A stretch of 64,000 nucleotides of DNA from Ceriagrion tenellum. Taxonomy: Eukaryota > Arthropoda > Insecta > Odonata > Coenagrionidae. The position numbers and the translations under genes were made by a program. The stretch is taken from NCBI GenBank assembly GCA_963169105.1, contig OY720641.1:4727258-4791257 (forward strand). The letters run 5' to 3'. Under the pieces are notes generated by a model. That model was not told the origin of the DNA. It saw nothing but the letters and a program-made list of their open reading frames with translations, and did not search any database. Shown here piece after piece: positions 45,581-55,560 of this stretch (positions are counted from its first letter, which is position 1; every line of letters begins with the position of its first letter).

Positions 45581-48085
45581 TACACCCAAGTAGGGTTCGG
45601 GTTTCCAATATAAAACAGTAAAGTCGAGCTTTAGCAGGAGTGTCAGAAGCATTAGCGAGAGTTCTACACAAAGGTCATATATATTTTTCCGCTACCAAGA
45701 TAAACAATCTACACAGGGTACTTCGTGAAATGCCAAAAAAAACATTCAATGCGTGGTAGGAAAAGCGATTTCCAAAACTTTTCTTTTTAAAAAAGTTGTT
45801 TTAAGAATTGATATTTTTGTATCAGAAAAGTAAAAACTTTCAAAATATGGACCAACCTTAATTTTATTTCTAGTAGTGGCAAAATTTATTTCCCTTTTTT
45901 GCTTTTTGCGGGAATACTCGATTAAAGTGGTTCCATCACTTGAGCTCATTGATTTACGAATCTCCGCCAATGCATATAACCAAATATTTTAAAATGTATG
46001 ATCAGCCGCTTAGCTTGGGGTGGATAGTTAGGTAGGCAGTGACTTAATTTTTGGGCTTGGCCAAGTAAAAAGCCTAGCAGAAACAAATTGATTAAATGTT
46101 GGTCATGTGAGTTGAGATTCATTGTTAATGAAGCCGATAGATCGTATTTGTACATCTAATCTCAATTAATCATCAGTGGTTATACTTACAGAGTAAGTTA
46201 TCTAGTAAAATATAATTTATTCGTAGGAGTTTACGTGCTCGCTCTCTTGTGAGTCATGTCTCTTTCAGTTACGGTGGAGAATTACAAGTAATCGATGTTA
46301 GTGACGCCCATTTATTCATTGTTTGATGCCCCAAATGGCGATTTGGATGGCCTGTTAGTTTGTTTGATACGTTTTTGTGTCTCTTACACATTCGTCCCCC
46401 TATCCATCAGTCTGCAAATGGGGTCGACGCAGAAAAATACCGCCGCGGCTGCCAATCTCGTTTCAATGCGGAATGGAGGAAGGTCGAAACTTTAAAAGAA
46501 CGAATTCTTCGCGAGTCCCGACTATCTGGATCCTCCTTATTCGGAAACTGGGTCTCTCGCATAGAGATTGGATCGCTCTGATGGAATCTGCGCCGGATCT
46601 CCAAAGCCTCGGGCCTGTGTTCGAGTCCAGATGGCGACGCTAACTGAACACGACTTTCATGTTACGTGAGTCCTTGCGTCATTTAGGCGCAATTGAGCTG
46701 CGCACCTCGTGTTGTCCGCTGTAAAGAATAGCACGATGCTGACACTAGGTTTCTGAATTCCGATCACTCTACCAGAGACCAAATGTATTCCATGCTAACC
46801 AGCTCTCTTTAACTTACTAATGATAATCTGTAACGTGCATTATTAAGAAACCATATATGTCTGAACTACTTGTTCTGAACGCAAGAAGGACGGGATGGGT
46901 ACTAAACCTACTTTTTTGGAATTCAAACGAAGGTTTTCATGATTTTTTCATTTGATTTCGGTGAAATTTAGCGACTCAGTGCACTTATACCTGCATTTGA
47001 ATGAGATACCAGTAAAATCACATGATCATTATTCTGCTAGATGTAAAAAAATTTTGTACCTAGAAGGGCCACTCGATGTCATTTGACTTCTTGCATTCAG
47101 TGGAACATCTCCCTTTTCGTGACCATTCCGACTCTTTTGTGCTTCATATAATTGTCTTACATTACCTTTTCAAACTATGGTATAATTATGTGACGATTGG
47201 TGATTTATCGGGTAATATCACTAGAGTCACCGTCCGTATTAGAATGCTGGGTCCTGTAAGAGTAATATGTCCTTAGAATGGAACGCGTAGTTATGGCGCT
47301 TATCTCCTTATGTGTGCCGCTGCTGTCGCTGGGTTTCTTTCTGGATTCTAACGTGCCCAAAAAAATATATATGTTCTCAGTTGTGGGCAGTAGGTACTCA
47401 AAACCATTTAGTCTAAGTTAGTTCCTTTTTCGTCGACCGTATGACTTACAATGGCCATCAGCATCATATTTCCACCATGACATCCCAGTACTTACTTTTA
47501 GTTAAGAGTTTTAATCTACTTTTGCCGAGAAGATAAGCCACAGAGGACAAGGGCTTCTCTTTAGACGTTGTTCCAACCAAGGTCTGGCGTGTGCGCTCCC
47601 AATTTATGGGTCAACGTTTGTGACTCATCGCGTAAGCATTCAGATTCTCGGGTCAAGGTTGAAGAGGCAGACCGAGGACAAATCGATCCATCAGTTGAGA
47701 GGGATTCCTTGGTCGAGCTCTCTCTCTCTACATTGTGGCTCTCAGGTACAGAACTTGTACCAGCAACAGAAACCTGTAGCTGGAAGCTCAATCTCCTCAG
47801 AGTGCGGTGCATCACGTATCTTCGACTTCACGTTAATTAGAAACATCATAGCAAAGTTTCGGATCGGAATTTGTGTCACTTTTGCAAATAAAAGTTGGTT
47901 TCAGAGGAGCGTTTGTTTCTTAGATCAGTCTCGACGGTAGGTGAGGTTACTGTGAGGAATTTAAACTTCGTTACTTCCATGTTGTTCTTTCTCAATCCCC
48001 TCCTTTATTTTCCTGGGGTACTTCATCTTTACACTTTGGTCTTATCATCCCTTAGGGACATTTTCCCCTCCACTTGTTCTTAACG
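45581..48085. other. Intergenic DNA
   Basis: No gene is supported. A B-box-like GTTCGAGTCC near 46619-46628 sits in a GC-rich patch (46420-46640), but no A box or second copy is seen. The frames at 47561-47940 on both strands are unrecognised. Confidence 0.4.
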
Positions 48086-48089
48086 AATT

Positions 48090-48630
48090 CATATAGAAGC
48101 AGGAGAGCACGGACAGGAACAAGTAAAGCAAATTATCTCCATGGGTAGTATGCTGGAATAAAATGGGCACTGTAGCAATTGCATGAGCAAGAGGAAAGCA
48201 TTAACGATGGAAGTGTTTATTAATAAAATGGATCTGACGACGAGGATCTTGGGTAAGGATATGAAGAAGACGCTGGTGAGGAGCCTGACATGGAGTATAG
48301 CGTTGTACATGGCGGAAACGTGGACTCTGAAAAAGGACGATGAGGAAAGGCTTAAGGCATTCGAGATGTTAATGTTAAACGGGATATCATTTCTCCTACT
48401 TGAATTTACTGTAGTTTCTTACAAATAAATATTATTGTCATTATTTATAAATGAAATTCACACTAGAGGAAGGACGTTGGGCAGAAGGGGAGGGGAAGAG
48501 GGTGATTTGGCTCCGTGGACAGTATGAAGAAGGGCAGATCGTATGCGGAGGCGAAAAATGATATACTAGAGCGAGATTGGCCCCTAAAAGTGTTGTAAAC
48601 CAGGAGAATATTCTCTGACATTCAAAAAAT
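48090..48630 (+). pseudogene. LINE polymerase C-terminal fragment with internal break
   Basis: The translation LGKDMKKTLVRSLTWSIALY followed by MAETWTLKKDDEERLKAFEM aligns with the copy at 11345-11895 (LGKDVKKRLVKSLILSVALY and GAETWTLRKEDENRLQAFEM). After KAFEM (48368) about 95 bases of unrelated AT-rich sequence intervene. The element then resumes at about 48465 with GGRTLGRRGGEEGD, a MKKGRSYAEAKNDILERDWP stretch and KVL, ending like the 11.9-kb copy (TTCTCTGACATTC then CCTTAATCG). An insertion or deletion event has removed the middle, including the basic IGHVLRG block. Confidence 0.8.
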
Positions 48631-49755
48631 CCACCTTAATCGTTATAATACTTTACAAAAACAGTAGAATCATTTGGATAAAGAGAGTATGAAGCGCATT
48701 TTTCCTGTAAAAGTTATGCTTTCAATCTCACATGTTTTAAAATTTTTTAAGGATGATAAATTATGAACAAAATATTCTCCCTTCGCGTAAAACCAATATT
48801 AATAAATTGCTGAAATATATATGTAGCGAAATAAGTAATAGTACACACTTTTAACTAATCTAAACTATAATTAACATTTTAATATTACTGTTTGCCGGGA
48901 AGAAAAACATGTCACAAATAACTTGATATTTTAGTGTTGCCCTAGTTATGATGATAACTACTAAAAAAAACGTAACGGCTAAACGGTATCACTCTAAACC
49001 TCTATCGCATCGCAAGTTTTTTGAATTAGCCGAGGTTTACAACTTTTACAACAGCTCGTGTAAAAATGAACATATAAACGCTTTCTTTCCTTTATTATGT
49101 TCAAAATATATTTAGCTAACTTACCAGAACCTTCAATCTTTGTTCAACATATTGAGAGAATGGCGATAACATTAAGTCGGGCGATCGGTTTTTGAGCGCC
49201 GAAAACAGGGCCTTTTTCAAATAAAATATTGTAAAAGTGCAGATAAGAATAGTAAAAAATTTCTACATGCATAAATAAACGCAGAAATAATATTTCAATC
49301 AAATGAATTTTATTTCTTTAAAATCGGTTCTCCCTACTTGAAGATAGAGCTTCCTAAACTCAACGGACTCGACATTTTTAATGGACAGTTGGTCCCGAAG
49401 CAAGGATTGTGCTCGATAATTCCACTATCCCAACGGAATGATGCACCACGTTTAAACAGTGTTCTTACCGAGCCTTGTGGTGCTGGCAACCACGTACTTT
49501 CAGTGGCCTCTTTAGTGTTTGCTTGGATTGATTTTTTTCTATTTTATTCTTATCCTAGTCCACACCACCCGGAGACTTCCTTCATAGGCTTCTCGCTGGT
49601 GTTTGCTCGCGGGGTCGCCTGAAGTGGATCCAGTGACATGTCACGGGGGATGAAGGGGGTGACCGTAGAATGTTTGAGTAGCAGCGGCGTTGGCGTCAAG
49701 GGGGTTTGTTTGGTCGGAAGCTGGCGTTTGATTGTTGGAATAGAGGGTTCCATTG
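48631..49755. other. Intergenic DNA
   Basis: The first half is AT-rich. The second half has GC-richer open frames (49338-49753) without recognised domain. Confidence 0.4.
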
Positions 49756-49759
49756 TTGA

Positions 49760-49990
49760 TCCCTAGTCGTGCGACGGCGGAAGAGAAAGATTCACTCTTA
49801 TCCTTGCCTTACCCCCCTCATCCCATTACGCTTCAGTTTTTTCCCTGATTTAAGGCTTGGTGATGAATAATCTCTTTGTACCGCCTTGGAGGAGGGACTG
49901 TAGGGCCCTTGGGAAGAGGTCTAATCACTCCATTCACGTTAAGGATGTGCACCGCGTGAGCTGGACCATTCCGACGCGTGCATCCTTTCT
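49760..49990 (+). repeat. Direct duplication, copy 1
   Basis: Blocks CCCTAGTCGTGCGACGGCGGA, TGATGAATAATCTCTTTGTA, GAAGAGGTCTAATC and CACGTTAAGGATGTGCACCGCG have close counterparts in the same order at 50450-50675. Confidence 0.7.
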
Positions 49991-50449
49991 TGTACTTTTC
50001 AGTCCGGGGGGGGGGGCTTGCTATATAATGATCGAAAAGAAAACTTAGCATTTTATGAGTTTTTCAAGTTAGGAATGGCCAAAAACGACTCCCATTTAAC
50101 TATTTTAGACAGTAAGGTTTGCGTGGAATATTATTAAATTTAACAATTAAAGGAAAAAAGTCAGTTTAGGGCGTATGTGAGAAAAATCGAAGCATAAAGG
50201 GAAAGAAAGGGCAGTTTTTATGAATGAAAGTCGTAAATGTCGAGGAAAGCTTCAAAAGCTATTCGGAAAATAAATCAATGAAATTGCACATTGACAATCG
50301 CATAAAATTGCTCATTTTGATTTTATCAATGAAGTACTACATACATAAAAAGCAGCGTAATATATTTTTTAATGCCTTCAAAATTTTGTAATCCTTGCCT
50401 CCAAAGATGGGTGCTGAATTTGAGCTCGAATAAATTAAATTGACAATTG

Positions 50450-50675
50450 TTGCTCCTTGGTCGTGTGACAGAGGAAGGATAATTTTTCAGTTTTTTCTTC
50501 CGCCATCCCACGCATCAGTTTGATTCCCTAATTCATGTTTTGATGATGAATACTCTCTTTATACAATCTTGAGGGAGAGATTTGAGGGTTTTTAGGTAAT
50601 GGGTAAGAGGCCTAATCTCCCTTCATGTTAAGGATGCAATCCGCGCTAGCGGAACCGATCCGACAACTACATATA
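50450..50675 (+). repeat. Direct duplication, copy 2
   Basis: TCCTTGGTCGTGTGACAGAGGA, TGATGAATACTCTCTTTATA, AAGAGGCCTAATC and CATGTTAAGGATGCAATCCGCG match the copy at 49760. The two units differ by many point changes and small indels, so the duplication is old or reflects two insertions of one repeat. Confidence 0.7.
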
Positions 50676-50684
50676 GCTCACGCA

Positions 50685-50850
50685 AAAGTTCCTGGCGCAG
50701 ACCTGCGCGACTAGGAGGGGAAGTAAAAGTGGATTGGGCGACGTGAAATCATGGAGGGGAAGAGTGGGAGCAATGAGGGACGGAGAGAGGCAAGGGAACC
50801 ATACTTCTTGCGAAAAATAGCATGTGGCTCTCATATGCAAAGCGAGAGGT
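50685..50850 (-). repeat. Dispersed repeat B, copy 4
   Basis: The minus strand reads ATTTTTCGCAAGAAGTATGGTT, CTTGCCTCTCTCCGTCCCTC, then CCCCTCCTAGTCGCGCAGG, TCTGCGCCAGGAACTTTTGC and GTGAGCTATA, in the same order as copy 1 at 38540-38700. Confidence 0.65.
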
Positions 50851-50964
50851 TAAAGTTGCAAATAGTTACTATACTTCTAACGGATTCATTATTGACTGTA
50901 ACCTCTTGGCTGATTGACGAACCAATGCATGATCATATGCAAATCTCACTGACTCTATCAAATC

Positions 50965-51720
50965 CCCTCCTACCTTGAATTCCTACCTCCGTGTCTCCCC
51001 GTACCTCCTTTACCATATCCTCCTAATTCATACCCGTTAAAAAATGCAGCGGTGATAGTAGGCACCCTTGCCGCACTCCCTATCACGGCCCTTCCCGATT
51101 CGCCATCGGCTTCCCTAACTTGCGCCGTCTGGTTCACATAAAGATTCCAAATGAGTCGTGTTTTTCCATTCGACTCCAAATTTATTCAGCATTTTCATTT
51201 TATTGGTCCAGTCCACCCTATCACACCCTCTTGAAATCCTTAAAGAGAAAACATCCTGCCCACGTACTAGGTATCTTTCTACTAGCTTCCCCATCACTCC
51301 TATAGCGTCCCTCTTTCCCATCCCTCTCCTAGACCCAAACTGGTCGTCACCGCAGTATTCGTTAGCCTTGCTCTCTAGTCTTCTATTTATAGTTTTAAGG
51401 AATACTTAGGCTTCGTGGGACATTAAGCTTAACGTCCTGTGTCTTCGCAAGTTTTTGCCTTCCTCTTCTCCATTATTGGAATAAGTGATGTCCTTGTATA
51501 GCCCTCCGGCCACACACTATCGTCAGAAATCCGACAAATTAGCGCAAAAAGTTTTTCTCTCCTGTTCTTCCCGATATTATCCAGAAACCATGCCGATATG
51601 CTCTCTATTCCCACCGCCTTATTCCTTTTCATGCCTCGTAGTGCTCTAAACTCTATATACGTCTGATCTTCTCTTCCTGATCCTCCGTACCTAGGGATTC
51701 TTGCTTCACCATGCAATCTG
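50965..51720 (-). pseudogene. LINE reverse transcriptase fragment
   Basis: The minus strand from 51720 translates as the first half of a LINE RT domain: ALRGMKRNKAVGIESISAWF (RT motif 1-2 region), then EKLFALICRISDDSVWPEGY, SLIPIMEKRKAKTCED. In other frames it continues with RTISLMSHE, INRRLESKANEYC, GDDQFGSRRGMGKRDAIG (the GFRRGRGTRDAI motif), SRGCDRVDWTNKM (the DFEKAFDRV position with the catalytic Asp replaced), ADGESGRAVIGS and a decayed RQGCPLSPLLFN. The FADD/YADD box is not recovered. Several frameshifts occur. It may be the RT partner of the family whose C-termini lie at 11.4 and 48.1 kb. Confidence 0.8.
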
Positions 51721-52126
51721 CCTCTTAACCACGGTGTACAAGAAGGCAGGACTTTTCAATCCAACCAACACCTCCCTCAATGAGGGTTCCCTCTGAAAAT
51801 TTTTGCCCATTCATCAACAGCTGATTACTTTTTTGAACAAAATGATTAGAGTGGTCATATTTCCCTTCGTGATCTGACTTGTCTAAACTATTCTGTGTTC
51901 CTTGTCAGAGGCTGCAAATGAGATTATTTACCTTAATTATATGCTATGCGTTAGGTCTCTCCTCTAGGCCAGATGTATTATAGCCCATTCTACGTATTAA
52001 ACTTAAATCTGCGTTGAATTATGGTGAAGTCAGAATATTTAATCAAGACAGCATCTATAGTTCGAACCCTTAATTTTTATTGCACACTCGGCTGCTAGTC
52101 TATAACCTAATCTTAATTATTGGGTT
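51721..52126. other. Intergenic DNA
   Basis: There is no gene or repeat that I can support between the RT fragment and the intact LINE. Confidence 0.5.
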
Positions 52127-52224
52127 ATCTACATCTACATACTACCCCGCAAGCCGCCCCAAAAGGCGTGTGGCGGGGGGTGTTATGACACCAGCCGTCA
52201 ACAAAAAAAAAATCAAAGTTCCGC
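52127..52224 (-). repeat. 3' UTR and tail of intact LINE
   Basis: The plus strand ATCTACATCTACATACTACC (minus: TAGATG-type tail) is followed by CGCAAGCCGCCCCAAAAGGC, GTGTGGCGGGGGGTGTTATGACACC and the stop of the ORF. The 3' UTR is only about 98 bases long and is the signature used to find the other copies. Confidence 0.85.
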
Positions 52225-55113
52225 CTAGCATTTATTAAAGTCCCTAATTGTTCGGGGGAAAAACGAATTCCCATACCTATCCGTTCGGCAAAATATCTCC
52301 CTTAATTTCTCGATTCTGTCGGACCTGGAAATATAATGTGGTTCTAATATGATGTTCTCCGTGTCGCTCTGAAAGATATTCATTCTCAATTGCTCAAGCA
52401 ATCTAAGCCTAGCGCGTAGCCTCCGAGTCTCTAGCGGCTCCCACCCTAAATCTTTCAAAATCTGTGTAACGCTTTCTGTACGGCCGTAGCAGTTTTTCAC
52501 GAATCGCGCAGCTTTCCTTTGTATTTTATCAAGTTCATGGACTAGGTCTTTCTCCGCCGGATCCCATATGCTCGCTGCATATTCAAGGTGTGGCCGGACG
52601 AGTGCAAAATAGCACCTCTCTTTCACTTTATCATCCGATAATCTTCCCACAACACGCTTGACAAATCCTAACTTCTTCAGGGCTCTGCCACAAATATTTC
52701 TTATATGTGTCCCCCACGATAGGTTCGAAGTTATCATAACTCCCAGGTATTTCACTTCATCTGTCGCATTTATGCTAACGCCATCCACAACATATACATG
52801 GGGATAGTTGGACGACCTACGCAAGAAATGCACCGCCGTGCATTTGCTCAGATTAAGTTCTAGTCCCCACTCTTTGCTCCACGCATGAACGTTGTTTAAG
52901 TCCGATGACAGAATTTCAAAGTCAGATTGATCACTAATTTCGCGGTATATGACAGCGTCGTCGGCAAATAAACGTATTTTACTGCTAATTCGGGAGCAAA
53001 GGTCGTTTATATATATAATGAACAAAAGTGGGCCAATAACGCTTCCTTGCGGGACACCTGATGTCACTTTAATTATATCAGAGCTAATTCCGTCAAGAAT
53101 TACTTTTTGCTTACGATCACTCAGAAAGTCACGTATCCAGTTTACTACTTGTTCGTTTAGCCCGCATGACTGTAATTTGTATAATAGTTTTCTGTGAGGT
53201 ACCGTGTCGAAAGCTTTCTTAAAGTCTAGAAATAGTGCGTCAACTTGTTTTTTCGATTCACCAGATTTGAGAACGTCGTGAAGAAAGAGCGCGAGCTGTG
53301 TTTCGCATGATCTACCTTTCCGGAACCCATGCTGACAATTATGCAGGAGGTTTCGACTGTCCAGAAAAGTCATGATATTGCTAACAACGATATGTTCGAG
53401 AATCTTGCCTGTAATCGATGTTAATGATATTGGTCGATAGTTTCCTGGGTCATGTCTGTTTCCCTTTTTAAATATCGGTGTAACGTTTGCAGTTTTCCAG
53501 TCCATTGGTATCTTTCCTTCAGATAATGACTTATTGAATATTATCTCTAAGAACGGTGCGATCTGTGGTGCTAACTCCTTGAGGACGCGCGCGGGTATTC
53601 CCTCCGGACCCGGAGATTTATTACTTTTTATCAATTGTAGCTGTTTAGTTATCCCATTGCGCTGAATTGTTATTTCTTTCATCGGTTCCTCAATGTATGG
53701 AATGTCTAAATTACACGCAGTGTCGTCTGTAGTGTAAACACTTTCAAAGTGGGAGTTTAACACATTAGCTTTATCAATATTCTCGGTGACAAGTTTACCA
53801 TCTTTATCAAATAACGAATCTACGGTAGAAGATTTTCCCTGAAGTTCTCTCGCATATGACCAAAAAGATTTTGGATTTTCTTCGAGAAATTTTCCAAGTA
53901 TTTTTTTCTTGAAATTTCGCAGTGCAGCACGCAATGTTTTCTTGGTTTTTGAGCGTTGCGCAAGGTAACTCTCTTTTGCTTCTAGTTCCTTCGATTTTTC
54001 GTCAAACGTAATGGTTTTTTTGAACATGTTGTACAGTTTTCTCTGTTTCCTAAGGTCTCTCCTAACATCGTTATTGTACCAACGAGGTTCTTTGCTATCA
54101 CTTTTCAGTTTTTGCGGAATGTGTTCGTTGATTCCTTGGCGTAAGATTTCTAAAAAGTATTTCCATGACACATCGGTGCTTTTATCCTCTGTTTTAGCTA
54201 CGTAGTCCGTGTATGAATCATTAAGCATCTCGCCAAATTTAATGAAGTTACATTTATCAAATAAATAAATATTGCGTTTTGGTTTTTCGGCTGACTCCAC
54301 TTCTGTCTTTAAGGTTGCAAGAACTGCTCTGTGATCACTTATACCGTCGAGAACATTGATATGTTTTATCAACTTAGGATGGCTTACTGCTAAAAGGTCT
54401 AATATTTTATTACCTCTCGTAGGCTTGTCGACTACTTGGGATAGCGAGTGATTTGAGAGTACGTTGAGTAAGATCTCACTGATTTTTCTATTCCTCGAAT
54501 TCGGTTTTACCGTGTAAGAATCCCAATTTATACATGGGAGATTAAAATCTCCCCCAATAATTATTACACTTTTACTATCTCTCAAAGTGAATGCGGATAT
54601 TTGATTTTCTAATTGGTAAATAGTATCTACTTCGGATTTTGGAGGTCTATAAAAAGAGCAAACATGTATTCTCCTATTGTTTTGTTGTTTAATTGTACAC
54701 CATACGCTTTCTATTACATTGTCGGTTATTTCGTGAGCGGTGCTGTGTAAATGTGATTTAACCGCTAGAAAAACTCCGCCACCTGTTCTATCGCGTCGAT
54801 CGCGTCTGTAGATTTTATATCCTGGCGGGAAAACTTCGCTGTCGCTTATATCCTCCACAAGCCAGCTCTCTGTTCCTAAGACTACATCTGCGTCCTGAAA
54901 TATATGCTCGATTTCTGCGCGCTTGTTTTTTACGCTACGGCAATTAACTACGACAAAGTTAATGTCGTATTTCGTAAGGCGAGAGTCGGTTGGTCCTTTT
55001 TCAAGCTTACGTGTATTAGGTTGACGATTTACACTGGAAGTCCTAATTACACCTGATATAATATCTTTCTCCGGATTACGCGATTTGGAAATATTTCCGC
55101 TATTTTCCGGCAT
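52225..55113 (-). CDS. Non-LTR retrotransposon polymerase (endonuclease-reverse transcriptase), intact
   Basis: This 962-residue ORF encodes the pol protein of a CR1/Jockey-group LINE, which nicks target DNA and reverse-transcribes its own RNA at the nick. The apurinic endonuclease lies at about residues 48-265, with N57, E82 (TESWL), FYRPP at 154-158, GGDFN (D189, N191) and SDH (D260, H261). A linker follows. The RT spans about 490-760, with NKSPGPEGIP near 498, YRPISL near 559, HGFRKGRSCETQ near 595, FLDFKKAFD (catalytic D630), SGVPQGSVIGPLLF near 685 and FADD at 716-719 (D718, D719). The C-terminal part has LVRPHLEYAASIW, RKAARFVKN and FFPRTIRDF at the end. No stops or frameshifts occur. 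The ATG at 55113 is the first in frame; the frame is open upstream for about 40 more codons after a TGA. No ORF1 is seen, so the copy is probably 5'-truncated just upstream. Confidence 0.95.
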   Translation of the reverse strand: MPENSGNISKSRNPEKDIISGVIRTSSVNRQPNTRKLEKGPTDSRLTKYDINFVVVNCRSVKNKRAEIEHIFQDADVVLGTESWLVEDISDSEVFPPGYKIYRRDRRDRTGGGVFLAVKSHLHSTAHEITDNVIESVWCTIKQQNNRRIHVCSFYRPPKSEVDTIYQLENQISAFTLRDSKSVIIIGGDFNLPCINWDSYTVKPNSRNRKISEILLNVLSNHSLSQVVDKPTRGNKILDLLAVSHPKLIKHINVLDGISDHRAVLATLKTEVESAEKPKRNIYLFDKCNFIKFGEMLNDSYTDYVAKTEDKSTDVSWKYFLEILRQGINEHIPQKLKSDSKEPRWYNNDVRRDLRKQRKLYNMFKKTITFDEKSKELEAKESYLAQRSKTKKTLRAALRNFKKKILGKFLEENPKSFWSYARELQGKSSTVDSLFDKDGKLVTENIDKANVLNSHFESVYTTDDTACNLDIPYIEEPMKEITIQRNGITKQLQLIKSNKSPGPEGIPARVLKELAPQIAPFLEIIFNKSLSEGKIPMDWKTANVTPIFKKGNRHDPGNYRPISLTSITGKILEHIVVSNIMTFLDSRNLLHNCQHGFRKGRSCETQLALFLHDVLKSGESKKQVDALFLDFKKAFDTVPHRKLLYKLQSCGLNEQVVNWIRDFLSDRKQKVILDGISSDIIKVTSGVPQGSVIGPLLFIIYINDLCSRISSKIRLFADDAVIYREISDQSDFEILSSDLNNVHAWSKEWGLELNLSKCTAVHFLRRSSNYPHVYVVDGVSINATDEVKYLGVMITSNLSWGTHIRNICGRALKKLGFVKRVVGRLSDDKVKERCYFALVRPHLEYAASIWDPAEKDLVHELDKIQRKAARFVKNCYGRTESVTQILKDLGWEPLETRRLRARLRLLEQLRMNIFQSDTENIILEPHYISRSDRIEKLREIFCRTDRYGNSFFPRTIRDFNKC

Positions 55114-55488
55114 AACCGCGCCTAAGTTTACTTTGATGTGGAGGTTTTCGCAAAGTTGATTTCCTCGGAGGCTACGTTTGATTAATTTTTTACGAATCCC
55201 ACTAGATGACCTACCCTCTAGTCTAAAAAATACCTGCAGTGCTCATAAATCCTACGAGCCACCCGAGTTATGGCTGAATGACCTTACGAGTTATGGCTGA
55301 ATGGACTTGGCAGTTACCTATCTTAATGATTAGAAGTCATAGATGTATATTATTTCTACAAAAACCTCGATTGATACCTTTCTTATTTGCCATGATATAA
55401 AAATATCTCGCATAATCCCTACTGCAAACAGTTATCTTTTCCCCGGTTATTAGAGAAAAACTATATTTTTTCAGATGGAATGCTTCAT
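55114..55488. other. Upstream of intact LINE, partly its 5' end
   Basis: The ORF frame stays open to about 55235 without an ATG, so roughly 55114-55235 may still be element sequence (5' UTR or ORF1-ORF2 junction). A 17-bp direct repeat, CGAGTTATGGCTGAATG, occurs at 55264 and 55287. No ORF1-like frame with zinc knuckles or PHD pattern is present. Confidence 0.45.
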
Positions 55489-55560
55489 CTACATAGTAAC
55501 TTTCAAGTCAGCTAAGGGTGTGCGGCGCAGATTGAGCTTTCACTAATATTCGAAAGATAT
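55489..55560 (-). repeat. LINE 3' tail remnant
   Basis: CATCTACATAGTAAC, AAGTCAGCTAAGGGTGTGCGG and a GCACTAATAT-like end keep the order of the TAGATG-tailed 3' UTR. It lies about 375 bp upstream of the intact ORF and on the same strand. Confidence 0.45.

Noticed and set aside
46540..46640. SINE with GTTCGAGTCC
   Set aside because: There is one B-box-like match in a GC-rich patch. No A box, tail or second copy.
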